Source: Adiantum capillus-veneris (Eukaryota > Streptophyta > Polypodiopsida > Polypodiales > Pteridaceae). From it: a DNA stretch of 64,000 nucleotides. The position numbers and the translations under genes were made by a program. The stretch's first letter is position 1; each line of letters begins with the position of its first letter. Below are positions 53,901 to 64,000 of the stretch, one piece after another. Under the pieces are notes generated by a model. That model did not search any database, had not been told where the DNA came from, and saw nothing but the letters and a program-made list of their open reading frames with translations. The stretch lies in NCBI GenBank assembly GCA_014529385.2, contig CM043960.1, forward strand, positions 122,133,043 to 122,197,042, in the 5' to 3' direction.

Positions 53901-55777
53901 AACAATGCTCTCCTTTCCATTTCTGCATGTATTTCTACTAAGGGTATTATACTTGCACAAGCCTTCAAGGTGCAAAGGAATGTGGTTACCGTTGGAGTAA
54001 CCCCCTCAGACATCATCTGCTTGAAACATCTGAGTGCTTGTTCACCATGCCCATGCTCAACAAATCCTGAAATGAGTGCTGTCCATGAGACAGCATCCTG
54101 ACGAGGAAGCATGTTAAGCACTTCCTCTGCCATAGCAAACAAGCCACATTTAGCATACATATCTACCAAAGCTGTGCCAAGGTGGTCTGAGTATAACAGA
54201 CCTCTTTTTTCAATTTCAATATGTATTTCTTGGCCTTTCTCTGCCGTTCTCAAGATGGTACATGCTCTTAGGCTACAAAAAAATGTGCCAGCATTTGGAA
54301 GGACGCCCTCAAGTTGCATCTGCTCTAGATACTTGAGTGCGTCCTTGTCAAAGCCATGCTCGACATTTGCTGCTATTATTGCTGTCCAAGAAACTACATC
54401 CTGTCTCCAAAGTATATCAAACACTCGTTTTGCATTTGTAAGGAAACCACACTTCGCATACATATCAACCAAGGTATTGGCAATGGCAATGTCACCATCA
54501 AGCAGCCCAGTCTTCATAATCTTTGCATGTATTTCTCTGCCCTTATAGGATTTTCCTACCACGCTGCATGCCTTTAGGCTGCAAACGACAGTAATGGCAT
54601 CCGCAAGAACTCCCTCTGATTGCATTTGCTCTAAGCATTTTAGTGCTTCTTCACTAAGCCCATGTTCAACATACCCTGTGATCAGCGCTGTCCATGAAAC
54701 TACATCACGAAAGGGAAGCCTGTCAAACACTTCCTGTGCGAGGGCAAGTAAACCAGCTTTTGCAAACATATCAACTAAGGTACTGCCAAGAAAAGCATCT
54801 CTTTCCAACAGCCCCATAAAAGCTGCCTTGGCATACATTTCACAGCCTTTGTCTATGGCTCCAACACTTCCACAAGCTTTCATGTTACAAACAAATGTGA
54901 CTGCATCTGGAAACATACCCTCCAGCTGCATTTGCTCAAAACACTTGAGAGTTTCTTCGCTTTGTCCATTCTCTACATATCCTGTCAAGAGTGCAGTCCA
55001 TGTGACAACATCACGATCAGGTAAGTTGTCGAACACTTCCTGTGCTTTGACAAGCATTCCACACTTGGCATACATGTCCACCAATGCACTGCCAACAAAA
55101 AGTTCCACATCAAGGCTCATGCTGACAACCTTGGCATGAATATGTGAGCCTCTATCAAGGTCTTTGGATTTTGTACAAGCCTTTAGCAAGGCCACAATGG
55201 TATAATTACTGAGGTGAACAGACTTATCTTGCTGCATTTGGCAGAAAAGAATGAAAGCATTCTCTAGAGCTTCCTTCTTACTATAGCCTGCAATGAGGGT
55301 ATTCCAGGCGCACTCATTTGAATGCAGCAACCGATTGAATACACGTTGAGCATGTCTTATGCTGCCCACTTCCACAAATAGTGGGACAAGGTAGTTGCCG
55401 AGCGAGCTATGAGCTTCCAGTCCACAGGAACACAAGAATGCATGTAGTCGGAGTGCAAGATTTCCATTCCTATCCTTCTTGCAAGTGAGGAGAGCGTGTG
55501 CGAAATCTTCAAGTGACGGCAAAAGAAGCATACATTCATCTGAGGTAGGCCTGGCGCTCTCAAGGCAGAGGGAGCGTTGAGAAATGCAGGAATTCTTCCT
55601 CACTATTAGAATTCCTTTCTCTTCTTCTTCTTCTTTCGCTTCTTCCTCATGTTGGGCATAATGGGAGCTTTCAAGCTTTTCAAAATACCTGTCTGTGGAC
55701 GAACTGTAGAGGAATTCATGAGCAGGCTTGATCTTAAGATCTGAGGGCCTTGCTTTGGGGTGTGTCAGCAGGCACAT
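50933..55777 (-). CDS. PPR-2: giant PLS-class pentatricopeptide repeat protein without DYW domain
   Basis: About 1614 residues in one exon, starting at the first in-frame ATG (55777); the frame opens at a TTG at 55789 and meets a stop at 55826. An N-terminal stretch of about 85 residues has an acidic run (HEEEAKEEEEE). About 44 PPR motifs follow in 14 PLS triplets of roughly 100 residues, each marked by W-(T/N/S)-(A/S)-(L/I) (for example VVTWTALLTGYVENG, VVSWTALITGYVEHG, VVCWTALIVGYTHYG) and by VDMYAKCG. The C-terminus is a short E-like region (MVDLLCRDGQVDKAIAMVKKLP, LVLWNRVLEACK) ending IDYVLVGNA, with no E+ or DYW. Likely role: sequence-specific organelle RNA binding, possibly recruiting a separate deaminase or stabilising a transcript. 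The reading frame is undamaged, so it is probably active. Confidence 0.9.
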   Translation of the reverse strand: MCLLTHPKARPSDLKIKPAHEFLYSSSTDRYFEKLESSHYAQHEEEAKEEEEEKGILIVRKNSCISQRSLCLESARPTSDECMLLLPSLEDFAHALLTCKKDRNGNLALRLHAFLCSCGLEAHSSLGNYLVPLFVEVGSIRHAQRVFNRLLHSNECAWNTLIAGYSKKEALENAFILFCQMQQDKSVHLSNYTIVALLKACTKSKDLDRGSHIHAKVVSMSLDVELFVGSALVDMYAKCGMLVKAQEVFDNLPDRDVVTWTALLTGYVENGQSEETLKCFEQMQLEGMFPDAVTFVCNMKACGSVGAIDKGCEMYAKAAFMGLLERDAFLGSTLVDMFAKAGLLALAQEVFDRLPFRDVVSWTALITGYVEHGLSEEALKCLEQMQSEGVLADAITVVCSLKACSVVGKSYKGREIHAKIMKTGLLDGDIAIANTLVDMYAKCGFLTNAKRVFDILWRQDVVSWTAIIAANVEHGFDKDALKYLEQMQLEGVLPNAGTFFCSLRACTILRTAEKGQEIHIEIEKRGLLYSDHLGTALVDMYAKCGLFAMAEEVLNMLPRQDAVSWTALISGFVEHGHGEQALRCFKQMMSEGVTPTVTTFLCTLKACASIIPLVEIHAEMERRALLEIDTVAGTTLVDMYAKCGSLTRAQEVFNKLPARDVVSLNALITAYAEYGCYEEALDCYERMYSHVFSPDAVTYKCILKVCGHIGAGLEVEKLRDEIERRGFLEKDLELGTTLIDTYAKLGLISKAQKVFEKLPIQNVTSWNSLFAAYVESGHSEEAKLCLKQMELESISPNLETLLHVLKACGNVENGESNKKVVFDDIERRGLPKEVSNHYTSIGGCTKYGFDSDLLSLPRQVFSKLRVQDIASWSALIAGYSVCGLFMETLECFEQMQLKGIAPNAATLVCSLKACSSMECFEKGQVIHAEIERKGLLKSDKVVGNALIDMYAKCGYLCIACHLLDKLPVRDVVSWTSLMNGYTEYQQWDEALDCFVQMQVEGIVPDVIAYACSLKACGGVGALARGEELHVEVERKGLLKTDPLVGTVLVAMYSNLGMLGKAQDVLSQLPMQGIVPWTAIMTGYLEKGLFEDAICCFEQMQCDGISPDNVSFLLALKACTGLGDADKGRELHSLLEAFGVVESDRILGTALIHMYIKCGLLHTAQQIFDKLSVRDEFTWTSLIAGYTEHGNAEEALSSLEQMELEGFSANSITFMCGLRNCGRMTARHSGEKFHVEIQKKGFLEMDHVVKALIDMYAKCGSFDVAIKFLSELSSRDQFLWTSLIGGFAEHGYGEEALAALDQMLLEGVSLDAAAFVCSLKACSSIGSTHKGRELHAEVERLGLLHKDTLVGTSLVDMYVKCGMLVEAQEVFDKLPCRDVVCWTALIVGYTHYGHGEESLECFEQMQHEGISPDPVSLICILKACSSIGATMKAQEIHLEIERRGLLGRDLIVGNTLINMYAKGGLLSLALHVFGRLPSHDTVSWNSLISGYAQLGESQALFENLEKMLGGGVKPDPVTFRIIFGACSRTGLCQSSQAYFDAMSNDYEIVPTFEHVVSMVDLLCRDGQVDKAIAMVKKLPRSPNLVLWNRVLEACKNFGRAELGKQVIDYVLVGNA

Positions 55778-55938
55778 AGCTCGCTGCAACCTGCATGTTG
55801 CTGCCAGCCTTTGCTCGTAATTCGCTTAGTAATCATTTATCTGGGTACGTAACGACTCAGGTTCAACTAAAGAACTCCACGGTCATGGGCTCAAATGTGG
55901 CCAAGTGACTGGGAATGCTTGTACTGCTACCAAACAAA

Positions 55939-56262
55939 CAAGGTGGGGACTCATGATGGCCTGTTGAAGGTAAGGAGGGAGAGATCTATCGAAAGTAGGT
56001 TTTAATCAGTGTTGCAGTTGTATTGTTTTAATATAAAATTGTATTGTTCATATACACGTGAAATAAAAAGATCCATTTAATATTATAAAATTTAAATAAA
56101 CAAGGTGAGGACTCACGATGGCCTCTTGAAGGTAAGGAGGAGGAAAGATATATTGAAAGTAGGTTTTAATCAGTGTTGCAGTTGTATTGCTTTAATATAA
56201 AATTGTATTGTTCATATACAGGTGAAATAAAAAGATCCATTTAATATTATAAAATTTAAATA
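55939..56262. repeat. 162-bp tandem duplication upstream of PPR-2
   Basis: CAAGGTG(G/A)GGACTCA...AATTTAAATAA is present twice with period 162 (55939-56100, 56101-56262), about 95% alike by eye. It begins about 160 bases upstream of the PPR-2 start on that gene's promoter side. A diverged third copy lies near 58140-58270. Confidence 0.88.
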
Positions 56263-57180
56263 ATATTTAAGGTAAGTTTCAATCAGGCCATTTTTTTATT
56301 TTCTTCTAGTCGATATCGGGTACTCTCAAATGGCTTATATATTATGAAGGGGCCCCAAATGTGCACATTGCACATTTATATTTTGAAACAGAATAAAACA
56401 AAAACGAAGTAAAATAGAAAGACACATTAAAAATCAAAACAAAAGAATATTTAAATGCTTTCAAATAAGCATAGAAAATAATTAAACAATTTAGTGAAGT
56501 GATTGGTTTTTTGAAATCCTCAAATGAGAGAATCATTTATCAATACCTCAGTGTTTGAGAAAAGTGTGTCTGAGCTTAAGCTTAAGCCGATTGAAAATCA
56601 AGATTAGTTGGTTGCAAAGGATGGCAAAGGAGAAAAAAAACCGATATAATATACTAGAAAATAGTTCGAATATTTTATAAATTTGAAAATTTTGTACTAG
56701 TATTTCCATTTTGTATTTGTATAAGGAGGAAACTTGCCGCTTAGACAAAAAGACTTTCTCGAAGATTGCATCATAAGATCAAACTCCTATGAATATTTTG
56801 TTTAATGTTTTGATCTCTAAAGTCATTTTCAAGCATGAAGACAAAGTAAATGCTGCCTTGGAGAATAGCTTTCTATTCCAAAGTTTTAGCTTTCTATTCA
56901 CAAGACTTTTGAATCCCTTAGGGACACTTGTCTCTCAAAGAAGGTGATGTAGGGAAATGAAAGGGACAACAAAGTTATTTTACAAAGACCCTTGCCATGT
57001 GGCGCTCATCCAGCCAAAGAATCCAACGGCCTCAGTGTTGCAACAACCTTGCACAATGAACCCTATGGCCTTCCATAGGCAAAAAAGGGGGGGGGGTGGG
57101 GGGGGGGGGGGGGAGAGGGGGATCCAATCCTAGTAAGAAATGATAAAATTGCAAATGTAGCCTAACTCTCTTCTCTTCCA
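56263..57180. other. AT-rich spacer with poly-G tract
   Basis: No gene. An inverted repeat CCTATGG/CCATAGG (57062-57079) is followed by a run of about 30 G residues with few breaks (57087-57121). Parts of 56760-56960 resemble 58735-58900 at low identity. Confidence 0.5.
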
Positions 57181-58020
57181 AAGCTTGTATTAGAAAGCTC
57201 CCCTATTGCTTTGCTGCCTATGAGGCTTCGGAGCAAGGTGGCTCAGTGGGAGCGGTGCAACAAGGCAAGGTGAAGGTGGATCTTGGCTGGAGGTTGAGTA
57301 GGCGACAGTGGCGGGCCGCGGAGGCTCTGTGGTGAGCATCCAGGTAGGGAGTACTGGTCGTTTTCTTGCCTCCCCTGCCAGCACCCTAAGTTTTTCCTGC
57401 TTGGGAGATGGCGCCCCTCCTACCTCCTCTTGGGGAGGGCGAAGGACACCAGTTGGTGGCTCTCGACATAAAGGCAGAGGCTCCTCTCATGGTGGCATCG
57501 AGTGGTCCATGATCTTAAGTATGGTGCTTGGCCCACCTTAATGGCATGCCCGTTTGGTATCGTTGCTTGTCTGCATGAAGGTTTAGTCCCGGTTTGGCTA
57601 TTGTAGGCACAACGTGATTCGATTGGTTCTGCTGGTCCAACCATGCAATATTTGAGCAGCTCTCTCGATGCATGTTAATGTTTGTGGCACGGGCATCAGC
57701 ATGGTGGCACTTCGAGTCGATTTGCTGTATGTTAGGTACGCTTTGTTATTTCATGCGGCTGCGATGTGTATGTGGGTTTGGGGGCTCAAAAGCCCTCGGC
57801 ACATGTTCAATGGTCGTTTGGTGGTTTGTAGCTTGTATTTGGGTTTGGGGCTCCTTGTAAAAGCCCCCGGGATGATGCTATGTGTGATGGTTTTGATTTG
57901 ATGTTTTTTGGACTCCATGGCTTATTCTAAGCGCGGAGAATGTATGGTTTTTTTAAATTTACATTAACTCACTCTTTTGAGTGAGTACTACAAAAACAAA
58001 AAACAAAAACAAAACAAAAA
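57181..58020 (+). other. GC-richer stretch ending in a hairpin and A-rich tail, possible non-LTR element 3' end
   Basis: More GC-rich than its surroundings, with Gly/Trp-rich open frames but no known protein motif. It ends with ACTCACTC-TTTT-GAGTGAGT (57967-57986), an 8-bp perfect hairpin, followed by an A-rich tail (ACTACAAAAACAAAAAACAA). That is the look of a SINE or LINE 3' end. No reverse transcriptase is seen. Confidence 0.35.
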
Positions 58021-59370
58021 GAAGAAGTGTTTCTCAGCCTGATTGCTAAAATCTATTACTTAGCATGCAAATTTTAACCTTGAAAATTTCAAGGATAAAT
58101 GAACTAACATACATTTTTCATTGTGAAATATAAACCATGAACCGAGGCATGTGGGCACTAATGAGGAAGCACGAAGGCCTTCTAAGTTAAGGGGAGGATG
58201 AGATTTATGGAGAGTAAGTTTTAAGGAGTGCCTAAATTCACATGGAATTTTTGTTGTGTTTTAATATAAAATTATATTATCCTTTATAGATACATAATCA
58301 CAAATGATGTACCAAAATACCCCTTTAATTTGTGGTAATTCCCAAAATGCCCCCCGATATTTTGTCATAAATTCCCAAAATACCCTTCAAATTTTCCAAA
58401 ATTCCCAAAATACCCCCAAGTTGTGAGATTAAATATCTCCAAAGATTAAAAAATATGTAGCTATTTGTAAGAAGACTGATTGTCTCTCAATACAAGATGC
58501 TAAAACTATAATTTGACTTGGTTATGTAGGCTTTGGGGATGAATTGATTCATTATTTTTAGACATAATCACCTTTTTTTGCAAGATAATTTGTGACAAAT
58601 TACATGGTAAGCATTCAAAAATGGATTTCAATTGTAGAAAAAGGAATAAAGATTAAAAAATCTTGAACAATCCAACCAAAAAAGGACTTTTTATAAATCA
58701 AAATAAAATAAATAAATATTGAATCAATACTTCACATCATGGATCAAACTTCTATAAATACACATATTATTCTTTTATTCCCTAAAGCCTTTTTCATCAA
58801 AAAAGCAAAAAATGAATGCCGCTTTGAAAATAGCATTTGAAAGGGCATGGTGTCCTTTCCTTCAAGACTTATAAGGCTTCTTGAGGGATACATGTCTCAC
58901 AACTAGAATTAAACTACCTTCATCGGCATGGATACAAAGGCCTTTAGCATGCCAAAAAGAAAGAAAAAGTAAATGGTACTCAAATGGGAAGACTTGAAGT
59001 CTCTTTGGCCAAAGGAAGGCATCTAGGAGATCATTTTTAGCCCATTGTTCAATTCATTGTCTTCCTTGGTTGTAACATCAAGGAAACCAAGGTGTGTTTT
59101 CAACTCAAATAATTGTTCTTGGAAGGGGTTATGTGTCCCTTCCCCCCCCCCCTCTCTCTTTGAGCCAAAGAAAAGAAAGAAAAAATTTAGGGTACTCAAA
59201 ATGGGAAACTTCAAGTCGCACTCACTCTCTATAGGTTATGTCATGAATATTAATTTCTAAACTTTTAAAATATTTTTCAAATTAAATTGGCCACGTAAGT
59301 CTAGGGAAAATAAAAAGAGAACAAGTGAAATTAATGAGTGCTAATGGACCAACCGATCAAGGCTTGGGAC
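58021..59370. other. AT-rich spacer with diverged repeats
   Basis: No gene. CCCAAAATACCCC-like words recur at 58310-58410. 58735-58960 repeats in part 56760-56960. A C run lies at about 59143-59152. Confidence 0.45.
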
Positions 59371-59883
59371 CGAAAGTGTAAAGTCCATAAAAGAGCAAGG
59401 ATAATTGCTAATTAATTATCTCAGTCATAGGTATAGGTCAACGAAGGATAAGTGTATCCTAGATAGCCTTGATCAAACATACATGACAAAGGAGATGACA
59501 TAGAGTAATTTTAGGAGTCTAAAAATAGAAAGTGATTGTGCTAAGCTCAAGTCATTACAATAACTCTTTAGACTCTAAGTATGAAGTCTGAGAAGACTTA
59601 TGGTAAAATTCTAACTTGCCATGAAATGTTTAAATTTAACAGGTTTTAGAAGCAGCTTTGCGGAACCTCCAAAGCATTGTGCTAAGGTTTTGCACAGGAT
59701 GTGAAATTTTTAAAGCCTTTCCAAAGGGTGAGTTTTATTTTTACCAAAAGTTTATCCTAACTTGCGGCAGGTCCTAAATTAACAGGTAGGTTGTAGCCCC
59801 AGGTCACCTTCATAAGCCTCCAAGGTTTGTGCAAAGGTCTTGCACAAACAAAACAAGTAAATTTATGGTTTTAATTGGCAAAG

Positions 59884-59920
<37 letters not shown>

Positions 59921-60510
59921 GGGAGCTCTAGAGATGGACTCTATGCTCAAGCTCTTTGCTATGGATGCAAACTCAAGCCAATCAAAGTTTCTTCTTCTCC
60001 ATCTTTACTATTCTATCATACTATGCTATGTTAAGATCTTGACCATGAGTAAGTGTATTCAAAGAATCCATTCTCTTGCTTGAAAAATATTTCTTTCCTT
60101 CATCTTCCTCTTTCCCAACAATTCCTTTCTCCCCGCTGGTGTGTTTAGGGTTTGGGAAGGAGGGTTTATACCATAGAATCTTAAAGAACACCATCTTCTT
60201 AATTCAAGTAAGGCTCCGCAAGAGCACAAACATGTATTGTAACAAAGATCTCTTTTGAGAGGATTATAGTACAAGTCCTTTTGAAAGGAGGACCAGCTCC
60301 AAGAAAATCCGATCGTCATCGAGTTGTCAATCTCAATTGGTTATTCTCTTGGAATTATGTACACGGTTAAAGTGTTTTAAATGTGTGTTTGTGTAAAGAA
60401 ATCAGCCCGGAACAACCTATAGTCTCCTTGCTATCCCTCTCTTAAAGGATAACTCTCTCCTTTCATAGTTAATTCCACTAAATCTAAAAATAGTGTTAGA
60501 TTCTCTGACA
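59371..60510 (+). repeat. Probable 5' LTR region of a + strand element, right end fixed near 60510
   Basis: It ends CTCTGACA at 60510, directly before a primer-binding-like site. It contains a (CT)n microsatellite (59888-59919) and the block at 60080-60340 that resembles 10600-10900. The left end is not fixed and no second copy is in the window. Confidence 0.4.
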
Positions 60511-60511
60511 T

Positions 60512-60523
60512 TGATATCAGAGG
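60512..60523 (+). other. Primer-binding-like site (iMet type, diverged)
   Basis: TGATATCAGAGG resembles TGGTATCAGAGC with two changes and directly follows a CTCTGACA terminus. It supports a + strand LTR element starting here. Confidence 0.5.
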
Positions 60524-60922
60524 TGAGGTTTCTCTTTTCTTGCCTAAGAAGAAAGGTTCTTGAGTAATCTATGAAAGGTTGGAGTTGTTCATTGCAATAG
60601 GGTCAGTGGGACTAAGACTTATTAACGTGGTTAGTATGCCTGTTTACAGGGTAAAAGGGACACCATCGAGAACTATGGTTTGAATAATGGAGTCTTTTGA
60701 GACTTGCCTATGGCTTAATCATAATCAAGCTATTAGCAAGCTCGATAGGAACCAGTGCCAACCTTGCACTTCTAAATCCACTACTCTTTGCAATTAACAA
60801 TATTCTAAACCACGGGTGTAGTTACTTGAGTGCTAATTTTCAAGGGATAAGAGGAGTGATGGCCAAAGGTTTGGAGTGCTAAAGAAAGAGTACTTAGCTT
60901 ACACATAAAATAAAATTTAATC

Positions 60923-61150
60923 ATGGCCCAACACAATCAAGAGAATATAATTAATATTGACAAATTATATTTGGCTCATGGTATAACCTATGGTTATGGT
61001 TACAGAGTTGTTAACAACTACCTTGTTGACAAGTTACAAGAAGCAATGGGAAACTATATATTGCAAGGGAGGTTCTAAGCCAAATTCAAGCTCTTCAAGC
61101 CCAAGTTCCCCCAAATGTCCAAGAAGAGAGAATTCTTGCGAGGCCTCCAA
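60923..61150 (+). pseudogene. gag start of the + strand element, cut by Copia 2
   Basis: The ATG at 60923 (MAQHNQENIINIDKLYLAHG) opens 51 codons to TAA 61076-61078. In another frame the coding sense continues with IQALQAQVPPNVQEERIL up to 61150, suggesting one frameshift. It lies about 400 bases after the primer-binding-like site, where gag is expected. It is interrupted at 61151 by the 3' LTR of a minus-strand Copia. Confidence 0.45.
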
Positions 61151-64000
61151 TGTTGGAATTAGGGTTGCAAGAAAACACACACATCTCGGAGAAGATGAAG
61201 GAAGCTCAAGGCACACAATAGAGAGTGTATTACTTAGTGTGCAATGGAAAGATAGATAGCCCTAAAGTGAAAAAAACTCCTAAAGAGGGAAAAAATGCCC
61301 CAACGGTCCTAGCGTGTTCACACACATCACTACCACATGTATATGGTAACAAATCCCCCCTGGAGTGATGCGGTGAACGAGAGCTGGCACATGAGTAAAG
61401 GGAAGTGCCATGCCCTGAGGACATGATCAATCCACAAAGGGGAGTAAGCCCAAAGCTTTGCGGAAAGCTTCGAGCTTCTCATGAGACAATGCCTTTGTGA
61501 AAAGATTTGCAAGGTTGTCCTGTGTTGGCACATAAGCCAAGCCGATCTCTCCTGCTGAGAGCCTCTCCCTGACATAGTGGTAATGCACCTCAATGTGCTT
61601 TGAGCGATCATGAAAAAATTGGGTTCCTTGCAACTGCCAATGCACTCTGACTGTCAGTGTGATAGTGTTGGCAGTGTCCTGTCCAACACCCAAATCAGCC
61701 ATAAGGCGTCTGAGCCATACACACTCAACCGTAGCTGTGAAGACTGCCCTGTACTCAGCCTCACAACTAGAAGTGGCCATAGTAGGTTGTTTCTTGCTCA
61801 ACCATGATATACATGAACTGCCAAGAATGGAAAAAAACCACTTGTGGACACTCGCATGTCAAAACAACCAGCCCAATATGAGTCCAAAAAAGCATGTAAG
61901 TCTGGCGGCAATGATCCCCCCTTGGGATAAAACAAGCCAAGATATAAAGTGCCACTAAGGTAGAAAAAACTCCTCTTGACAGCCTGCCAATGCTTAGACC
62001 CTGGGCTATGCATAAATTTGCTGACATGTGAGACTGCAAACTGAATATCCGGCCTTGTGTTGCATACATAAAGGAGGCAGCCAACAACAATTTGGTAAGG
62101 AGTGACATTAGCAGGATCATTAGCATCATGTAGACTTAACTTCAAACCTGTTTCCATGGGAGTGGAAATAGGTTTGCAATCCTCAAGTCCAAATTACATA
62201 GCAATGTCTCTATGTAACTTTTTTGACACAAGGCAATACCACCATCACACTGCTTAAACTGCATGCACAAGTAATGATGCAATAGCCCCAAATCTTTCAT
62301 CTCGAAAGTAGCATTCAAATCAGTCTTAAACTTAGCAATATGTGTCTCATTGGGACCAGCGATCAACAAATCATCCACATAAAGAACAGCAATGAGAAGT
62401 ACATTGCCCTCACACTTGACATACAATGCGCTTTCTGTTGGACTATTACGAAAGCCTCGTTTGACCAAATGAGTGTCAACTTTCTCATACCAAGCACGAG
62501 GAGATTGATTCAACCCATCCAAAGCCTTCTTACATCTGCACACTTTGTCCTCTTGTCCTTTCTTGACAAATCCGCGAGGCTGCATTACATAAACTTCCTC
62601 AAATATGTCACCATTCAAGAAGCAATAACAATGTCTGATTGATGTACATCCCAGCCAAAATGAGCTACCAATGCACATCGAAAATGCACAGTAGTCATAT
62701 GGCAAGTGGGAGCAAAAGTTTCTTTATAGTCTATGCCTTTTTGCTATGCATAACCCTTTGCAACAAGCTGAGCCTTATGGCGATCGATCTCACCATCCGC
62801 CTTGCGTTTCAACTTGTAAACCCACTTCATACCAATGGTCTTTTTGATAGGAGGCAAACCACATAAAGTCCATGTGTCATTTTCTATAAGTGCATCATAT
62901 TTTGATTACATGGCAGCCATCCAATTTTTTGCATTCTGTGCTTCATCAAAAGACAAAGGTTTAACAACATCATGTAAGCTAGACACAACCAAGGCATAAT
63001 TCTGATGCATAAGATGAATGGCAAGAGCTTGAACGAGTACAAGTAGACAAAGGTGCATCCAATTTACTGTCACGCAAAGTGTGCACCAGCCATTTTGGCA
63101 TACCTCTAGCCTGCTCATTTTCAGCCCTTTCCTCATCAAGTACATCATGTACATCTGCATCAGTAATAGGTTGATCTATAACATTCCAGGAAACCCCCAT
63201 AGGTTGTACATTTGCCTCATTGGAATTTACATTTGAACTTCCACCATTGAAAAGAGGAAACAAAGTGTAATAAATGTCCTGTGAGCTTACATTACTGTCT
63301 CTAGTACATGACAGTGACAACAAGTGCTAAACAGAATCTTCCACAAACACTACATCCCGTGAAACCAGAATATACTTTGTTTGTGGATGATACAACATGT
63401 AACATTTGCTTTTGGCACTATAACCAACAAAAATACATTTGACAGCCTTATCATTCAATTTTTTGCGTTGTGCTTGTGGCACCAAAGCATATGCCAAACA
63501 GCCAAAGACACACATGTGCTCAATAGAAGGCTTTCTATCATGTCATGCTTCATATGGAGTAATAGACTGCAAAGCTTTCGGAGGACACCTGTTTAGTACA
63601 TAAGTGGCACACATGATGGCCTCAAGCCAAAAAGAATGCGGCAAAGCTTGACTTTGACCATACAATTCCATTTTCGTAAGTGACCTGTTTTTCCTCTCAG
63701 CAACACCAGTTTGCTGAGGTGTATAAGGCAATGTACATTGGTGTTTTATTCCATGATTAGGAAAAAATGCATTAAATTCATGAGACATATACTCCCCCCT
63801 CGATCGGAATGGGGTGCCCATAGTACATTTCGATACATTTTCAGCCATAGCCAGAAATTGTTTGAAGCACATAAATATTTCGAACTTTGCTTTAAGCGGA
63901 AATACCCATGCAATCCTGGAGTAATCATCAATGAAAGTCACGAAGTAAAGGTAATTTTCCAAGGACGGAGTTTGCATGGGCCCACAAACATCACTATGCA
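61151..64000 (-). mobile_element. Copia element 2, partial, runs off the window
   Basis: A minus-strand Ty1/Copia. The 3' LTR is 61151-61351 (201 bp; TGTTGGAATT...GGTAACA on the + strand), with the polypurine tract CCAGGGGGGATT (minus strand) at 61352-61363. RNase H, RT and integrase follow to the window end. The left duplication would be TCCAA (61146-61150); the right one is outside the window. Confidence 0.85.
61427..64000 (-). pseudogene. Copia 2 pol remnant: integrase, reverse transcriptase, RNase H
   Basis: On the minus strand from the window end: integrase core FVTFIDDYSRIAWVFPLK, a damaged second-aspartate region (FRSRGEY in one frame, SDRGG in another, showing a frameshift near 63800), then TGVAERKNR with the catalytic E. 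A proline/serine linker follows. The RT has GFVKKGQEDKVCR, LNQSPRAWYEK and LIAVLYVDDLLIAG (about 62380), then RPDIQFAV. RNase H has SSCEAEYRA (about 61760), KHIEVHYHYVRE and LANLFTKAL, ending at 61427. Several frame breaks (near 63520, 63330, 62700, 62140 and 61800). Not functional. Confidence 0.88.

Noticed and set aside
53775-55139. Plus-strand frames of 100-180 codons opposite PPR-2
   Set aside because: Antisense shadows of the PPR repeats; their own repetition follows the repeat period of PPR-2.
57308-57901. Gly/Ser- and Trp/Cys-rich frames near 57.5 kb
   Set aside because: Short overlapping frames in a GC-richer repeat-like stretch with no recognisable domain.

Overview
This window reads as nuclear DNA of a land plant, most likely a homosporous leptosporangiate fern. 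The reasons are two intronless PLS-class pentatricopeptide repeat (PPR) genes whose repeat wording (WTALI, GYAEHG, ALKCFEQMQ, VDMYAKCG) I associate with fern editing-factor families, and a background made almost entirely of nested, partly decayed LTR retrotransposons. The fern assignment is inference. No CRISPR, rRNA or bacterial features are present.

Layout. 791-10500 is a decayed Ty3/Gypsy pol on the + strand (element A). It is split by a 6.47 kb non-autonomous LTR element on the minus strand (NA1, 2509-8976; target-site duplication GCTTT; TG...CA LTRs; iMet-type primer-binding site). 10501-12300 holds LTR-like debris, a second iMet-type primer-binding site and a long CA/GA microsatellite. 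12300-15780 is a decayed LINE on the minus strand (ORF1-like, endonuclease, reverse transcriptase). From 16090 begins an old minus-strand retroelement gag that two later insertions broke. The first is a 13.86 kb Ty3/Gypsy element on the + strand (element B, 16628-30482; duplication AGCCC). The second is an 11.0 kb minus-strand element (NA2, 30507-41522; duplication TGTGG). NA2 itself carries a 4.9 kb Ty1/Copia element (31069-35971; duplication AGTTG). The broken gag resumes at 41528-42316. A divergent solo-LTR-like copy of the NA family lies at about 43452-43949.

The host genes are PPR-1 (44161-46317, +; E domain and a decayed DYW domain) and PPR-2 (50933-55777, -; about 1614 residues, 14 PLS triplets, no DYW domain). 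They converge on a relic Gypsy pol at 47430-50345. Both would be expected to act on organelle RNA. 55800-60900 is mostly repeats and AT-rich spacer. From about 60080 an LTR end, primer-binding site and gag start lie on the + strand, interrupted at 61151 by a minus-strand Copia element that runs off the end of the window.

The least expected signal is in NA1 and NA2. These elements encode no gag or pol, yet both carry the same array of five to six small hairpins (3401-3605 and 36372-36600). Their loops and inner cores are constant. Their outer stems differ from unit to unit but stay complementary within each unit. A 20-plus-pair hairpin lies next to each array. A 17-base piece of the same motif also occurs in the 3' region of element B. 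Element B is unusual too: it has an extra ORF overlapping gag by ATGA, a second aspartic-protease-like domain after integrase, and an acidic 3' ORF.
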